DNA of 64,000 bases, from positions 711,001 through 775,000 of the forward strand of contig NZ_ASVU01000001.1 in NCBI RefSeq assembly GCF_000407365.1, given 5' to 3'. Both the position numbers and the translations under genes were made by a program. The notes under the pieces were generated by a model, which worked only from the letters and a program-made list of their open reading frames with translations, did no database searches and was not told the origin of the DNA. The stretch's first letter is position 1. Each line of letters starts with the position of its first letter. Below, piece after piece: positions 26,221-34,627 of the stretch. The stretch is from Enterococcus asini ATCC 700915 (lineage in GTDB: Bacteria > Bacillota > Bacilli > Lactobacillales > Enterococcaceae).

Positions 26221-27372
26221 TTACCAATAAATTTCCCAATCTGGATTCGACAAGCGAGTCAACGCTTCAAAATAGAAGTAATCTCCCCAAAGGTTTGGTT
26301 CGTCCACCCCTTTGCCTTCCCCGTGAGCGTAGACCCCGTGGAGCAATAAGCCTTCATTTTCTTCCTCTTCTGCAAAATAATGGCTGGCCAATTGATACAC
26401 CATCCCTTTTGCCAAGGCTAGCACATCAGGATACGCCTCTTGTTTGCTGGCTTCGATTAAACCGCAAGCGGCAATGGCCAAAGCCGAGCTATCTTTTTCT
26501 GCAGGATGTTCGTCATTAAAATCAAAATCCCAATAAGGAACTAAGTCTTGTGGCAAGTTTGCCAAAAAGACATCCACGATTTGCCGATAAATACTTGGAT
26601 AAGGCTGGCTATGAACATACCGTTCATTTAAGGGAATCCCCAAGACGCCCCAGCTTTGACCCCGGGCCCAGATAGATTGATCTCCGTGGCCTTGATGAGT
26701 GGCCCCATGACTAGGTGCCCCTGTGGCAGGGTCGAAATAATACGTGTGATAAGTAGTTCCATCTGGTTTAATCACCGTGTTAATCAAGGTGTGGTAGTGC
26801 TCTTTGGCCACTTCTGCATAACGAGGGTTGCCTGAAAGCTCACTGGCTTTAAACAACAGTGGCAAATTAATCAAAGAATCGATAATCAAGCGGTATTCTC
26901 CAGGATCGTTAAGCTTACCCCAGGCTTGCAAAAAGCCGCCTTTTTCTTGGAAGCGAGCCAACAGGACGTCTGCAGCTTGTAGCAATTGATTTTTGTAGGC
27001 TTCTTTATGAGTGATTTGATAGCCCGCCCCAGCAGACAAACTGTACAAAAAGCCGATATCGTGATGATCCAAAACAAAATGATCCGTTAGCCGTTGCTGG
27101 AAGCTGTCCAGATTTTCTTCCGCCCGATTTAAAAAGGCGTCATCTTTGGTCCATTCATAAGCCAACCATAACATCCCCGTCCAAAAGCCATTCGTCCAGT
27201 CATCATTGGCCTTTAGCCGATATTTCCCATTCATAGCCGATGCCGAAGGGAAGTTTTGGCCATAGCGTTCCATGTTCTTTGCGATTTTTCGAATACAAGC
27301 CGCCCGTTGATCCTCTAACCATTGGGGCGTGATGAGTTTACCAATTTCAATCAAGCGCTCTTTTGCCAACAT
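26221..27372 (-). CDS. Glycoside hydrolase family 88 unsaturated glucuronyl hydrolase
   Basis: 383-residue (alpha/alpha)6-barrel enzyme. The two catalytic aspartates of the family are in HHDIGFLY (about 108) and IIDSLINLP (about 169). It removes the 4,5-unsaturated uronic acid from disaccharides made by polysaccharide lyases, such as those from chondroitin or hyaluronan. No signal peptide, so it works inside the cell after uptake by the PTS. First gene of GH88-GH35; GGAGG precedes the start. No lyase or sulfatase gene is in the window. Confidence 0.92.
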   Translation of the reverse strand: MLAKERLIEIGKLITPQWLEDQRAACIRKIAKNMERYGQNFPSASAMNGKYRLKANDDWTNGFWTGMLWLAYEWTKDDAFLNRAEENLDSFQQRLTDHFVLDHHDIGFLYSLSAGAGYQITHKEAYKNQLLQAADVLLARFQEKGGFLQAWGKLNDPGEYRLIIDSLINLPLLFKASELSGNPRYAEVAKEHYHTLINTVIKPDGTTYHTYYFDPATGAPSHGATHQGHGDQSIWARGQSWGVLGIPLNERYVHSQPYPSIYRQIVDVFLANLPQDLVPYWDFDFNDEHPAEKDSSALAIAACGLIEASKQEAYPDVLALAKGMVYQLASHYFAEEEENEGLLLHGVYAHGEGKGVDEPNLWGDYFYFEALTRLSNPDWEIYW

Positions 27373-27394
27373 ATTGTAGCAGCCTCCTTAACTT

Positions 27395-27421
27395 GTTAAC
27401 ATATTAACTGTGTTTAGTATA
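27395..27421 (-). promoter_or_regulatory. GH88-GH35 promoter -10 and candidate GntR operator
   Basis: On the minus strand TATACT (27416-27421) is followed eight bases later by GTTAATATGTTAAC (27395-27408), an inverted repeat GTTAA-TATG-TTAAC resembling the site before the PTS operon. The -35 is weak. Confidence 0.5.
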
Positions 27422-27464
27422 CTCTACTCCACTAAAAAAAGCGACCCCTCTTCTGGGAAATCAC

Positions 27465-27509
27465 AAAAAAGGCATTTTTGCGATCGCTCAAACAATCGCA
27501 AAAACGCCT
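27465..27509 (-). terminator. Terminator of the AbrB-like/GNAT/HicB-like operon
   Basis: On the minus strand AGGCGTTTTTGCGAT pairs with ATCGCAAAAATGCCT, followed by TTTTT. It lies 30 bp after the last stop. Confidence 0.9.
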
Positions 27510-27538
27510 CTTACTAGCTAGTAGTTTCAGTAAGGAAC

Positions 27539-27853
27539 TTACTCTTCCTCGTCTGTGGAAATGGCAAACCCGTCAAAGGTTTCCCCATCATAGTATTTCA
27601 AAATGTCTTCATAAGAAAGTAACGAGGTGGTTTGTTCCTCAGCTTCTTTTTCTTCTTGTTGAGTCTGCTGCTGCTCCCAGTAAAGCTGATAAGCTTCCGC
27701 CAATTGCCGGTACATTTCCTGTAGAGAATAGCCACTTCCCGCCAAAAAAGGCAGTTCCCGGATAAAGCCCCGATACACCGGTAGTCCCTCTTCTAGCTCC
27801 ACCGGTAATTCCACCACGTTTAGCTGCAGTGCTTCAAATTGTTCCTTATACAT
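27539..27853 (-). CDS. HicB-like domain protein without HicA
   Basis: 104-residue acidic protein. PVYRGFIRELPFLAGSGYSLQEMYRQL (written here in parts: PVYRGFIRELPFL, GSGYSLQEMYRQL) resembles the HicB partial RNase H fold: a strand pair, a Gly/Ser turn and a helix. The tail is rich in Glu and Gln. HicB proteins are antitoxins of HicA toxins, but no HicA frame is next to it. Its start overlaps the GNAT stop (CATGTATAA), so it is translationally coupled. The role is unknown. Confidence 0.6.
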   Translation of the reverse strand: MYKEQFEALQLNVVELPVELEEGLPVYRGFIRELPFLAGSGYSLQEMYRQLAEAYQLYWEQQQTQQEEKEAEEQTTSLLSYEDILKYYDGETFDGFAISTDEEE

Positions 27854-28337
27854 GTTCTGAACTTCCTTTCAGCGCCACAGAGCTCAATGGTTTGATTTCT
27901 TGCCCCACTGTACAAGATTCCCAACTGGTAGCTCCCCTTTGATAAATCGCAGCTAAAGACACAGCCCCGTCCTTTAGCAACGATTGACTAGCCCCTAAAA
28001 CCAAATAAGGTTGTGCCGTCAACGTTTGCGCCGTGGCAAAAGCTTGCTGTAACAGACGGGTACCGATTCCTTGATTGCGATAAGCGAAGGCCACACATAA
28101 AGGCGCCAAAAGGCTTTGGGTCTCCGCTTCTTCATAATGAGTCAATAAAACATGACCCACTAAGCGGTCACCCACTTCCGCCACGTATTCCAATTCTGGC
28201 TGATAGGTAGGCAAAAGCCGCAATGAGGCCACAAATTCTTGTTCCTTGCCATCAGCTAATCGCGCGGTTTGGAAAGCTTCTGTGATTAGGGCCGCAATTG
28301 CCGGATAATCTTTGGGGGTTGCTTGTCTGATGTTCAC
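27846..28337 (-). CDS. GNAT family N-acetyltransferase
   Basis: 163-residue acetyltransferase. NIRQATPKDYPAIAALI at the start, the LVGHVLL strand near residue 70 and the acetyl-CoA loop YRNQGIGTRLLQQAF near residue 98 are typical. The GTG at 28337 has AAAGGAG eight bases upstream and fits the usual family start; the longer frame has no ribosome site. Substrate unknown. It lies 19 bp after the AbrB-like gene. Confidence 0.85.
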   Translation of the reverse strand: MNIRQATPKDYPAIAALITEAFQTARLADGKEQEFVASLRLLPTYQPELEYVAEVGDRLVGHVLLTHYEEAETQSLLAPLCVAFAYRNQGIGTRLLQQAFATAQTLTAQPYLVLGASQSLLKDGAVSLAAIYQRGATSWESCTVGQEIKPLSSVALKGSSEHV

Positions 28338-28356
28338 TGTGCTGTCTCCTTTTGTC

Positions 28357-28554
28357 TTACTCCACAAGTGCCCGCTGGAGCACCTCGTGAAGGATATCTT
28401 CTTTGGATAATTCACGAATCGCTTGCGCCAGACGTTCTTCGTCGATTTCGACAATGGCGCCTTCTTTTAAAGCGAGAGCGGCCACAAATTCATCCGACAA
28501 GGGTAAAACTATGCGCTGATCGACTTTCATCAGGCGACGTTTGCGTTTTTTCAT
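28357..28554 (-). CDS. Small AbrB/MazE-like protein
   Basis: 65-residue protein with a basic N terminus (KKRKRRLMK), then RIVLPLSDEFVAALALKEGA, which resembles the swapped-hairpin DNA-binding domain of AbrB/MazE, and an acidic C-terminal helix. AGGAGG lies eight bases before ATG 28554; an earlier in-frame ATG lacks a site. It is the first gene of the three-gene unit with GNAT and HicB-like proteins. It may be the regulator of the unit; the assignment is tentative. Confidence 0.5.
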   Translation of the reverse strand: MKKRKRRLMKVDQRIVLPLSDEFVAALALKEGAIVEIDEERLAQAIRELSKEDILHEVLQRALVE

Positions 28555-28585
28555 GGGACGCTCCTCCTTTTTCATCCTTTATTCT

Positions 28586-29362
28586 TTAACCTAGCAAAAT
28601 CTGGATACCATTGTACCCATTTATGCATAAAACCAAAAATAAGATTACTTGATAGACCCGACGGACACTTTGATCTTTTAAGCGACCACTGAGTAAGGCT
28701 CCTAAAAAGCCCCCAATCACCGCTGCCGGAATCACATAATACAACAACTTCAAGTCATAGCGACCAAAACCGGTGGTACTCGCTATCGTAAGAATCTTCG
28801 CCAACTGGGAAAAAAGAATCGTGATAATGGAGTACACCGTAGCGGATTTAATGGGCATGCCAAAACACAGTAGCAACATAGCCACATTGATTGGCCCACC
28901 GCCAATTCCTAAGAGACTAGCCAAAAAGCCTAAAGATAAACCAATCAGACTGTACCAATACCAGCCTTTTAAGTGCAAACTCCACTTGCCCTCTGAAACC
29001 AAATAGGAGATACCAATGGTCACAATCGTTAAGACGATTTGGATCAGCTGCACGGACTTTTCAACCACTAACCAGTTCAGCAAGCTTTCAAAGACCACGT
29101 TTCCCAACATCCCACCGATGATTGCCCCTAAAGAAATCAACCCAGCCACAGGATAATCAATGACCAGATTCTTGCGCTGACGCAAAGTGGATACCACAGA
29201 CATGGTTAAGACCGCCACTGTGGAATAAAAGGTAATCGCCGGTACCGAATGGGCGCCGATGGCATCGAACACTGGTTTAATCAGTACGCCACCGCCCATG
29301 CCGGAAATAGCGCCTACCGTGTTTGCCAAAATAATGATGATGAAATACAAAACTCCCGTCAT
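28586..29362 (-). CDS. Sulfite exporter TauE/SafE family permease
   Basis: 258-residue membrane protein with about eight segments and the duplicated TauE repeats: GAISGMGGGVLIKP near residue 18 and LLGIGGGPINVAMLLL near 160. The family exports sulfite, sulfonates or other organic anions. I chose ATG 29362 with GAGG six bases before it; GTG 29374 is the alternative. It is a single gene, and the upstream terminators isolate it from the ABC operon. Confidence 0.88.
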   Translation of the reverse strand: MTGVLYFIIIILANTVGAISGMGGGVLIKPVFDAIGAHSVPAITFYSTVAVLTMSVVSTLRQRKNLVIDYPVAGLISLGAIIGGMLGNVVFESLLNWLVVEKSVQLIQIVLTIVTIGISYLVSEGKWSLHLKGWYWYSLIGLSLGFLASLLGIGGGPINVAMLLLCFGMPIKSATVYSIITILFSQLAKILTIASTTGFGRYDLKLLYYVIPAAVIGGFLGALLSGRLKDQSVRRVYQVILFLVLCINGYNGIQILLG

Positions 29363-29452
29363 ACGCTGCCTCACTCTTTCTACTCTGCCTATTATTATAC
29401 GAGACAGGGGGAATTAAAGCTAGGGAATGAGCGGAATGACACTTAGGAACAG

Positions 29453-29489
29453 AAAAAACCAGCTGTGTTTGAACGCGCTTCAAACACAG
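29453..29489 (-). terminator. Terminator upstream of tauE
   Basis: On the minus strand CTGTGTTTGAA pairs perfectly with TTCAAACACAG around GCGCG, followed after CTGG by six T. It would stop leftward transcripts from the ABC operon or IS. Confidence 0.8.
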
Positions 29490-29502
29490 TCAAGTCATAA
29501 AA

Positions 29503-29552
29503 GTACCGTCAATCAAAAGATAGATTATTAGTCTACTTTTAATTAACGGTAC
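29503..29552 (-). terminator. Long hairpin beside the IS insertion site
   Basis: A 50-nt inverted repeat with arms of 21-22 nt beginning GTACCGT and ending ACGGTAC, 7-nt loop, followed on the minus strand by TTTTA. Two arm differences give G-U pairs on the minus strand. It is probably the original terminator of the ABC operon, now cut off from it by the IS. Confidence 0.55.
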
Positions 29553-29554
29553 AA

Positions 29555-29562
29555 GGATTATT
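29555..29562. repeat. IS target site duplication, left
   Basis: GGATTATT, identical to 30891-30898, directly flanks the IS. Eight bases is the usual duplication for IS256-family elements. Confidence 0.9.
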
Positions 29563-30890
29563 GAGAGTGTAAAATATTTTGTGTAAATAGAAATTTAGGG
29601 TAGAAAAAGAGAAAGTCCATTCTGTAAAATTAAAGTTACGACACCGAAATTTTATAGGAGGACTTTCTCATGACTAATTTTACTACAGAAATTATGCAAA
29701 CACTACTCAATAAAGGCGATTTAGATGAATTATTTCGGGATCATTTAGAACGAGCGATTAATTCACTTCTACAAGCAGAGCTAACTGCTTTTTTAGACTA
29801 CGAAAAATATGATCGAAATGGATTCAATTCAGGAAATTCCCGTAACGGGAATTATTCACGTACATTTAAAACAGAATATGGAGAGCTAAATTTAACTATT
29901 CCTAGAGATCGGAATGGCGAATTTTCTCAACAAACACTCCCAGCATATAAGAGAACCAATGATTCGTTAGAAACGACCGTTATCCAATTATTTCAAAAAG
30001 GCATTACGATGGCTGAAATTTCCGAATTAATTGAAAAAATGTATGGGCATCACTATACGCCACAAACGATCTCCAACATGAGTAAACTCGTGTCTGAAGA
30101 CGTTTTAGCATTTAAAGAAAGAACGTTAGAAGCCAGTTATTCCGTTATCTTTATGGATGCGACACATATTCCTTTGAAGAGACAAACCGTTTCAAAAGAA
30201 GCCGTGTACATTACGATTGGTATCCGATTGGATGGAACCAAAGAAGTTCTTGGGTTCACTATCGCCCCAACGGAATCCGCGTATATTTGGAAAGAGGTTC
30301 TTCAAGATCTTAAAAACCGTGGGTTAGAAGAGGTTTTATTAGTGGTAACCGATGGTTTAAGTGGTATCGAAGAAAGTATCCATAGTGTGTATCCGAATGC
30401 ACAATTTCAACAATGCTGTGTACATGTATCTAGAAATATCGCACATAAAGTGCGTATTCGAGATCGAAAAGAAATTTGTGAGGAGTTCAAAGCGGTTTAC
30501 CAAGCAACGTCTAAAGAAGAGGCATTGGCTCAAGTGGACTTTATGGTCAAAAAATGGGGAAAGCAGTATCCAAGAGTTGTCAATCTGCTCTTGAATCCTG
30601 CCATAGTCACATTTTATAATTTTCCTCCCACTATCAGACGAACCATCTATTCAACGAACTTAATCGAAGGATTTAATAAACAATTAAAACGGTATACTCG
30701 AAGAAAAGAACAATTTCCAAATGAAGACTCTTTAGAAAGATTTTTAGTGTCGCAATTTAATCAATATAACCAAAAATTTTTAGGCAGGATTCACAAAGGA
30801 TTTAAAGAAATTCAGGATACATTAGAGTCAATGATTTAACTGTAATTAACGGAATGGATTTTCCATTTACACATAATTCTTGACGCTACC
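29563..30890 (+). mobile_element. IS256-family insertion sequence, 1328 bp
   Basis: Complete element bounded by imperfect inverted ends (left GAGAGTGTAAAATATTTTGT, right complement GGTAGCGTCAAGAATTATGT; about 22 of 31 positions match) and 8-bp target duplications. It holds one intact transposase gene. It inserted about 20 bp downstream of the ABC binding-protein stop. Intact ends and a perfect duplication suggest a recent event. Confidence 0.93.
29670..30839 (+). CDS. IS256-family (mutator-type) transposase
   Basis: 389-residue DDE transposase of the usual length. The catalytic residues are in FMDATHIPL (D, about 166), VVTDGLSG (D, about 232) and NLIEGFNKQLKRYTRRK (E, about 339). RNSGNSRNG-like and QCCVHVSRNI motifs are those of the family. 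AGGAGG precedes the ATG. No frameshift or stop, so it is probably active. Confidence 0.97.
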   Translation: MTNFTTEIMQTLLNKGDLDELFRDHLERAINSLLQAELTAFLDYEKYDRNGFNSGNSRNGNYSRTFKTEYGELNLTIPRDRNGEFSQQTLPAYKRTNDSLETTVIQLFQKGITMAEISELIEKMYGHHYTPQTISNMSKLVSEDVLAFKERTLEASYSVIFMDATHIPLKRQTVSKEAVYITIGIRLDGTKEVLGFTIAPTESAYIWKEVLQDLKNRGLEEVLLVVTDGLSGIEESIHSVYPNAQFQQCCVHVSRNIAHKVRIRDRKEICEEFKAVYQATSKEEALAQVDFMVKKWGKQYPRVVNLLLNPAIVTFYNFPPTIRRTIYSTNLIEGFNKQLKRYTRRKEQFPNEDSLERFLVSQFNQYNQKFLGRIHKGFKEIQDTLESMI

Positions 30891-30898
30891 GGATTATT
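30891..30898. repeat. IS target site duplication, right
   Basis: GGATTATT, the right copy of the duplication at 29555-29562. Confidence 0.9.
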
Positions 30899-30919
30899 AA
30901 TTATAAATTTGAATTAAAA

Positions 30920-31957
30920 TTATTTTGATTCTTCTGTACTTTCAATAGTATCAGTCTTAATTTTGCTCTTTTCCTTACCATATGCTTCTAAATCAGCTGC
31001 TTTAACATACTTCACATCAATTGGAATAGTGGTATCAATTTTTTCGCCTTCCACTGCTTTCGCTAGATTTTCAATTACTTGATACCCAATTTGATAAGCA
31101 TCTTGATCTACTATAGCAGTGATACGACCATCGTCAATTCCTTTTAACCACGTATCAGTATAATCAAAACCATAGTGAAGAATTTCTCCCGCCTTGCCTT
31201 GAGATTCTAAAGCACTCATTACCCCAACATCTGGTCCTTCAGATCCTAAAGAAAAGACTGTTACAAGGTCTTTATTTGCAGAAATATAGCCTTCCAATTG
31301 TTTTTTTGATTCTGAAGGCTGGTCGTTATCCTGAATAGTTGCCAAAAACTTAAAGTTTGCGGCATCTTTACCATAAACCTCTTCAAATCCTTCTTTTAGC
31401 CCTTTTTCTCGGTCAATCATTGTTGGTTGAGCCACATCTACACAAACAATTGCAATTGATCCACCGGTGATTCCTTTTGCCTTCATTTCTTCTGCTGCTT
31501 GCTTCCCTAATTCTTTACCAGCAGATACATTATCAGTACCAACATATGCAGTGCGATCTGCTTCATTCTCTAGATCCGCATCGAAAGTAATCACTGGGAT
31601 TCCCTTATCTACAGCAGTTTTAATTGAATCTTTGAAAGCTTTTTTCTCAATTGGAGCAACTGCAATTCCCGCAACATCTTTTGCCGTAGCTTCTTTAATA
31701 AATCCAATATGTTTTTCTTTTTTACTTGGCTCTGCTGAAGGAGAAGTTTTAGTGATCAACGTGTATCCTAGTTCTTTAGCCGCATCTTCCGCACCCTTTT
31801 TCATCGGATTCCAATACGCCCCAGTATCCACAATCGGAATAAAATACAAAGATTTTTTAGAATCACCACTAGCTGACTCTTTACTACCACATCCTGCCAC
31901 AAACAACATCATTACTACGAGTAACCCAGTTAGTATACCTTTTTTCTTCGTTAGCAT
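30920..31957 (-). CDS. Ribose-type sugar ABC transporter substrate-binding lipoprotein
   Basis: 345-residue periplasmic-binding-protein-like lipoprotein. The lipobox is LFVAGC (Cys at about 23), followed by a Ser/Gly-rich linker and a type I sugar-binding fold (GIAVAPIEKKAFKDSI, VITFDADLENEADRTAYVG). The family binds ribose, xylose, galactose and similar pentoses or hexoses. Last gene of the GH43-ATPase-permease-SBP operon. Its codon use is AT-rich. The IS256 element now lies right after its stop. Confidence 0.93.
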   Translation of the reverse strand: MLTKKKGILTGLLVVMMLFVAGCGSKESASGDSKKSLYFIPIVDTGAYWNPMKKGAEDAAKELGYTLITKTSPSAEPSKKEKHIGFIKEATAKDVAGIAVAPIEKKAFKDSIKTAVDKGIPVITFDADLENEADRTAYVGTDNVSAGKELGKQAAEEMKAKGITGGSIAIVCVDVAQPTMIDREKGLKEGFEEVYGKDAANFKFLATIQDNDQPSESKKQLEGYISANKDLVTVFSLGSEGPDVGVMSALESQGKAGEILHYGFDYTDTWLKGIDDGRITAIVDQDAYQIGYQVIENLAKAVEGEKIDTTIPIDVKYVKAADLEAYGKEKSKIKTDTIESTEESK

Positions 31958-32017
31958 TTTTTTGTCTCCTCTATTGTTTTATTTAAAATTTCATATCACA
32001 TGAAATTTTTTCATTGG

Positions 32018-33013
32018 TTAAGATTGGCGCCCAGCTTTTCTCTTCAAGTAGTCGATAATGATGGCAAGGATGATAACTAACCCGGTTACAGTATCTTGCA
32101 AAAAGGAGTTTACGCCCATTAACGTTAAGCCATTTTTGAAAACCTGTAATGTTAAAATACCTGCAACAGCACCACCGATTGTTCCAATACCACCACTAAA
32201 TGATACTCCCCCCATAATTGCAGCAGCCATGGCAAACAAGTCTAGTCCGTTGGCATCTTTAGAAGCACCACCATTCAAGTTGGAAACGATTAGTAAGCCA
32301 GCAATTGCCGCTAGCATACCTTCAATAATAAATACTTTAACAACATGTAGATCTGTGTTTATTCCAGATAATCTTGCTGCTTCTGGGTTTGAGCCTACCG
32401 CATAAGTATATTTTCCTAATCGCGTCCCTTTCATAATGAACGTAACAATTATGATTGCAATGACAAAGATAAGCGCATTACTTTTAAATACATCAGTTCC
32501 AATTGGTGTCTTAGCAAGGCGATTAAACCATTCTTGCTCTGAACCGATAAACTGTTCATCTGTAAAAAATCCCAACATTCCTTTAATTACATAACTCGTA
32601 CCCAAAGTTAAGATAAAAGAAGGAAGATCAAATTTTTTAATCAACAACGCATTAAAGGTTCCCAATATTGCCCCAACGAGTAAAGAAATTAACACAACTA
32701 AGATTGGATTGAAGCCAAGATTGGCACAATAAAGACCTACCATACCTGCTGCCATCCCCACATAACCAATAGATAAATCAACATAGCCACAAATTAAGAT
32801 CATGGCATAAGCTACGGTTAGAATCCCAACTGGAGGAATTTGTTGTAAAAAATTTTCCATATTATACGTGCTCAGAAAATCTGCATTCGCTATTGAAAAA
32901 TAAACTACTAAAACGATCAACACTAGATATACGGAGTAATTCATAAACAATGCTTTTAGGTCAATTTTTTTCTTCATCTTATTTTCAGTTGCTATTTTCT
33001 TCGAATTTTCCAT
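32018..33013 (-). CDS. Ribose-type sugar ABC transporter permease
   Basis: 331-residue membrane permease of the RbsC/XylH family, about eight to ten segments. AVGSNPEAARLSGI near residue 205 is the conserved cytoplasmic loop that contacts the ATPase. AMIMGGVSFSGGIGTIGG (AAAIMGGVSFSGG) near 268 is also typical. AGGAGC precedes the ATG. It works with the neighbouring ATPase and binding lipoprotein. Confidence 0.93.
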   Translation of the reverse strand: MENSKKIATENKMKKKIDLKALFMNYSVYLVLIVLVVYFSIANADFLSTYNMENFLQQIPPVGILTVAYAMILICGYVDLSIGYVGMAAGMVGLYCANLGFNPILVVLISLLVGAILGTFNALLIKKFDLPSFILTLGTSYVIKGMLGFFTDEQFIGSEQEWFNRLAKTPIGTDVFKSNALIFVIAIIIVTFIMKGTRLGKYTYAVGSNPEAARLSGINTDLHVVKVFIIEGMLAAIAGLLIVSNLNGGASKDANGLDLFAMAAAIMGGVSFSGGIGTIGGAVAGILTLQVFKNGLTLMGVNSFLQDTVTGLVIILAIIIDYLKRKAGRQS

Positions 33014-33070
33014 AATTCTGCTCCTATCGTCTTGCTTACTATTGATTGTTAAAGAGGAAAAACAAGCTCA

Positions 33071-34579
33071 TCAGTCTTCAATTGCTGCATATTTCATAAT
33101 CATTTCCTGAGCTTCATCTTTTCGATCCGCATATTCTGAAACTACCAGTTCTCCTGAAATGGTCCCTTCTTGGAAGACATGAATACGATCACAAATCCCT
33201 AATAATTCTGGAATCTCAGATGATACTATTAAAACGGTCTTCCCTTGATTCGCTAAGTCATTAATAATTCCATAGATCTCAGACTTGGCTCCGACATCAA
33301 TCCCTTTTGTAGGTTCATCAAAGATATACACTTCATTTTTCGTATTTAACCACTTGGCTAAAACAACTTTTTGCTGATTTCCTCCAGACAGACTGGAGAC
33401 TGGATTTTCAATATCTTTAGTTTTGATATTAACTTTTTTAACAAATTTATTTGCTACATCAGCCAATTCTTGAGCATGGGTAACCATCTTATCCAGTGAC
33501 GTAACTGTAATGTTATCCTTAATTGATAGATTAAGTAATAGTCCTTGTCGTTTTCGATCTTCTGTTAGCAAACAGATTCCTTGCTTGATCGCATCTTCAG
33601 GAGATTTAATTCGAACCTTTTTACCATTGATCGTGATTTCGCCATTTTTCAGGTGATCCGCTCCAAAAAGCAGGCGCATTGTCTCTGTTCGACCACTTCC
33701 CACTAATCCTGCAAAACCCAGAACTTCACCTGCTCTTGCTTCAAAGCTAACATCCTTTACTTTTCCGAACTTATCACACAAACCATCGACTTTAAGATAG
33801 GTTGATCCTATTTTGGTTGGCTGTTTCGGATATAAATCAGTAATTTCCCGACCGACTAGCATCGAAATAATTTGATTTTCAGACAGATCTTTCACATTAT
33901 TTGTTGAGATAAATTCTCCGTCCCGCATAATCGTAATGCGTTCTCCCAATTCAAATATTTCTTTCATTCGATGAGAAATATAAATACTCGAGAATCCTTT
34001 TTCTTTTAAACGACGAATGATAATGAACAATACTTCTACGTCTTTATCCGATAAAGATGTGGTCGGTTCATCAAAAATGATCACTTTCGCATTCAAACTT
34101 AAAGCCTTGGCAATTTCTATTAGTTGCTTATTGGCTGTTGAAAGGGAACTGACAATATCTGTGGGTGCTACTTTGGCTCCCACCATATTCAACCAGTATT
34201 GTGTATCTTCGTTTAATTTCTTAAAATCAACAATTCCTAAAAAATTGTTTTTATAAGGTAAACGACCGATATAAACATTTTCCGCCACGGATAAGTCCTC
34301 TGCTAAGTTTAACTCTTGATGGACAAAACCAATTCCTAGCTCAGTTGCTAGATCGGTAGTCATTTTAGGTATTTCTTTACCTTCAAAGGTAATTGTCCCT
34401 GCATCTTTCTCCAAAAGGCCGGCCAGAATATTCATTAAGGTCGATTTTCCTGCCCCGTTTTCTCCCATAAAAGCATGAATTTCGCCTTTACGAACTTCTA
34501 ACTGGGCTTTTTTTAGAACTTTAACCTTACCGAAACTCTTATCAATGCCTTTCATTGAGAATAAAACTTCATCACCCAT
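33071..34579 (-). CDS. Ribose-type sugar ABC transporter ATP-binding protein
   Basis: 502-residue double-ATPase of the RbsA/MglA/XylG type. First domain Walker A GENGAGKST (about 38) and Walker B VIIFDEPTT (about 165). The second domain has the usual degenerate GLVGSGRTE and an intact signature LSGGNQQK (about 393). It energises pentose or hexose uptake with the downstream permease and lipoprotein. AAAGGAAG precedes the ATG. It lies 48 bp after the GH43 remnant. Confidence 0.94.
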   Translation of the reverse strand: MGDEVLFSMKGIDKSFGKVKVLKKAQLEVRKGEIHAFMGENGAGKSTLMNILAGLLEKDAGTITFEGKEIPKMTTDLATELGIGFVHQELNLAEDLSVAENVYIGRLPYKNNFLGIVDFKKLNEDTQYWLNMVGAKVAPTDIVSSLSTANKQLIEIAKALSLNAKVIIFDEPTTSLSDKDVEVLFIIIRRLKEKGFSSIYISHRMKEIFELGERITIMRDGEFISTNNVKDLSENQIISMLVGREITDLYPKQPTKIGSTYLKVDGLCDKFGKVKDVSFEARAGEVLGFAGLVGSGRTETMRLLFGADHLKNGEITINGKKVRIKSPEDAIKQGICLLTEDRKRQGLLLNLSIKDNITVTSLDKMVTHAQELADVANKFVKKVNIKTKDIENPVSSLSGGNQQKVVLAKWLNTKNEVYIFDEPTKGIDVGAKSEIYGIINDLANQGKTVLIVSSEIPELLGICDRIHVFQEGTISGELVVSEYADRKDEAQEMIMKYAAIED

Positions 34580-34627
34580 TGATTTGCTTCCTTTCAGAAA
34601 GTGAATAATTTCATTTTTTTAGACTCA

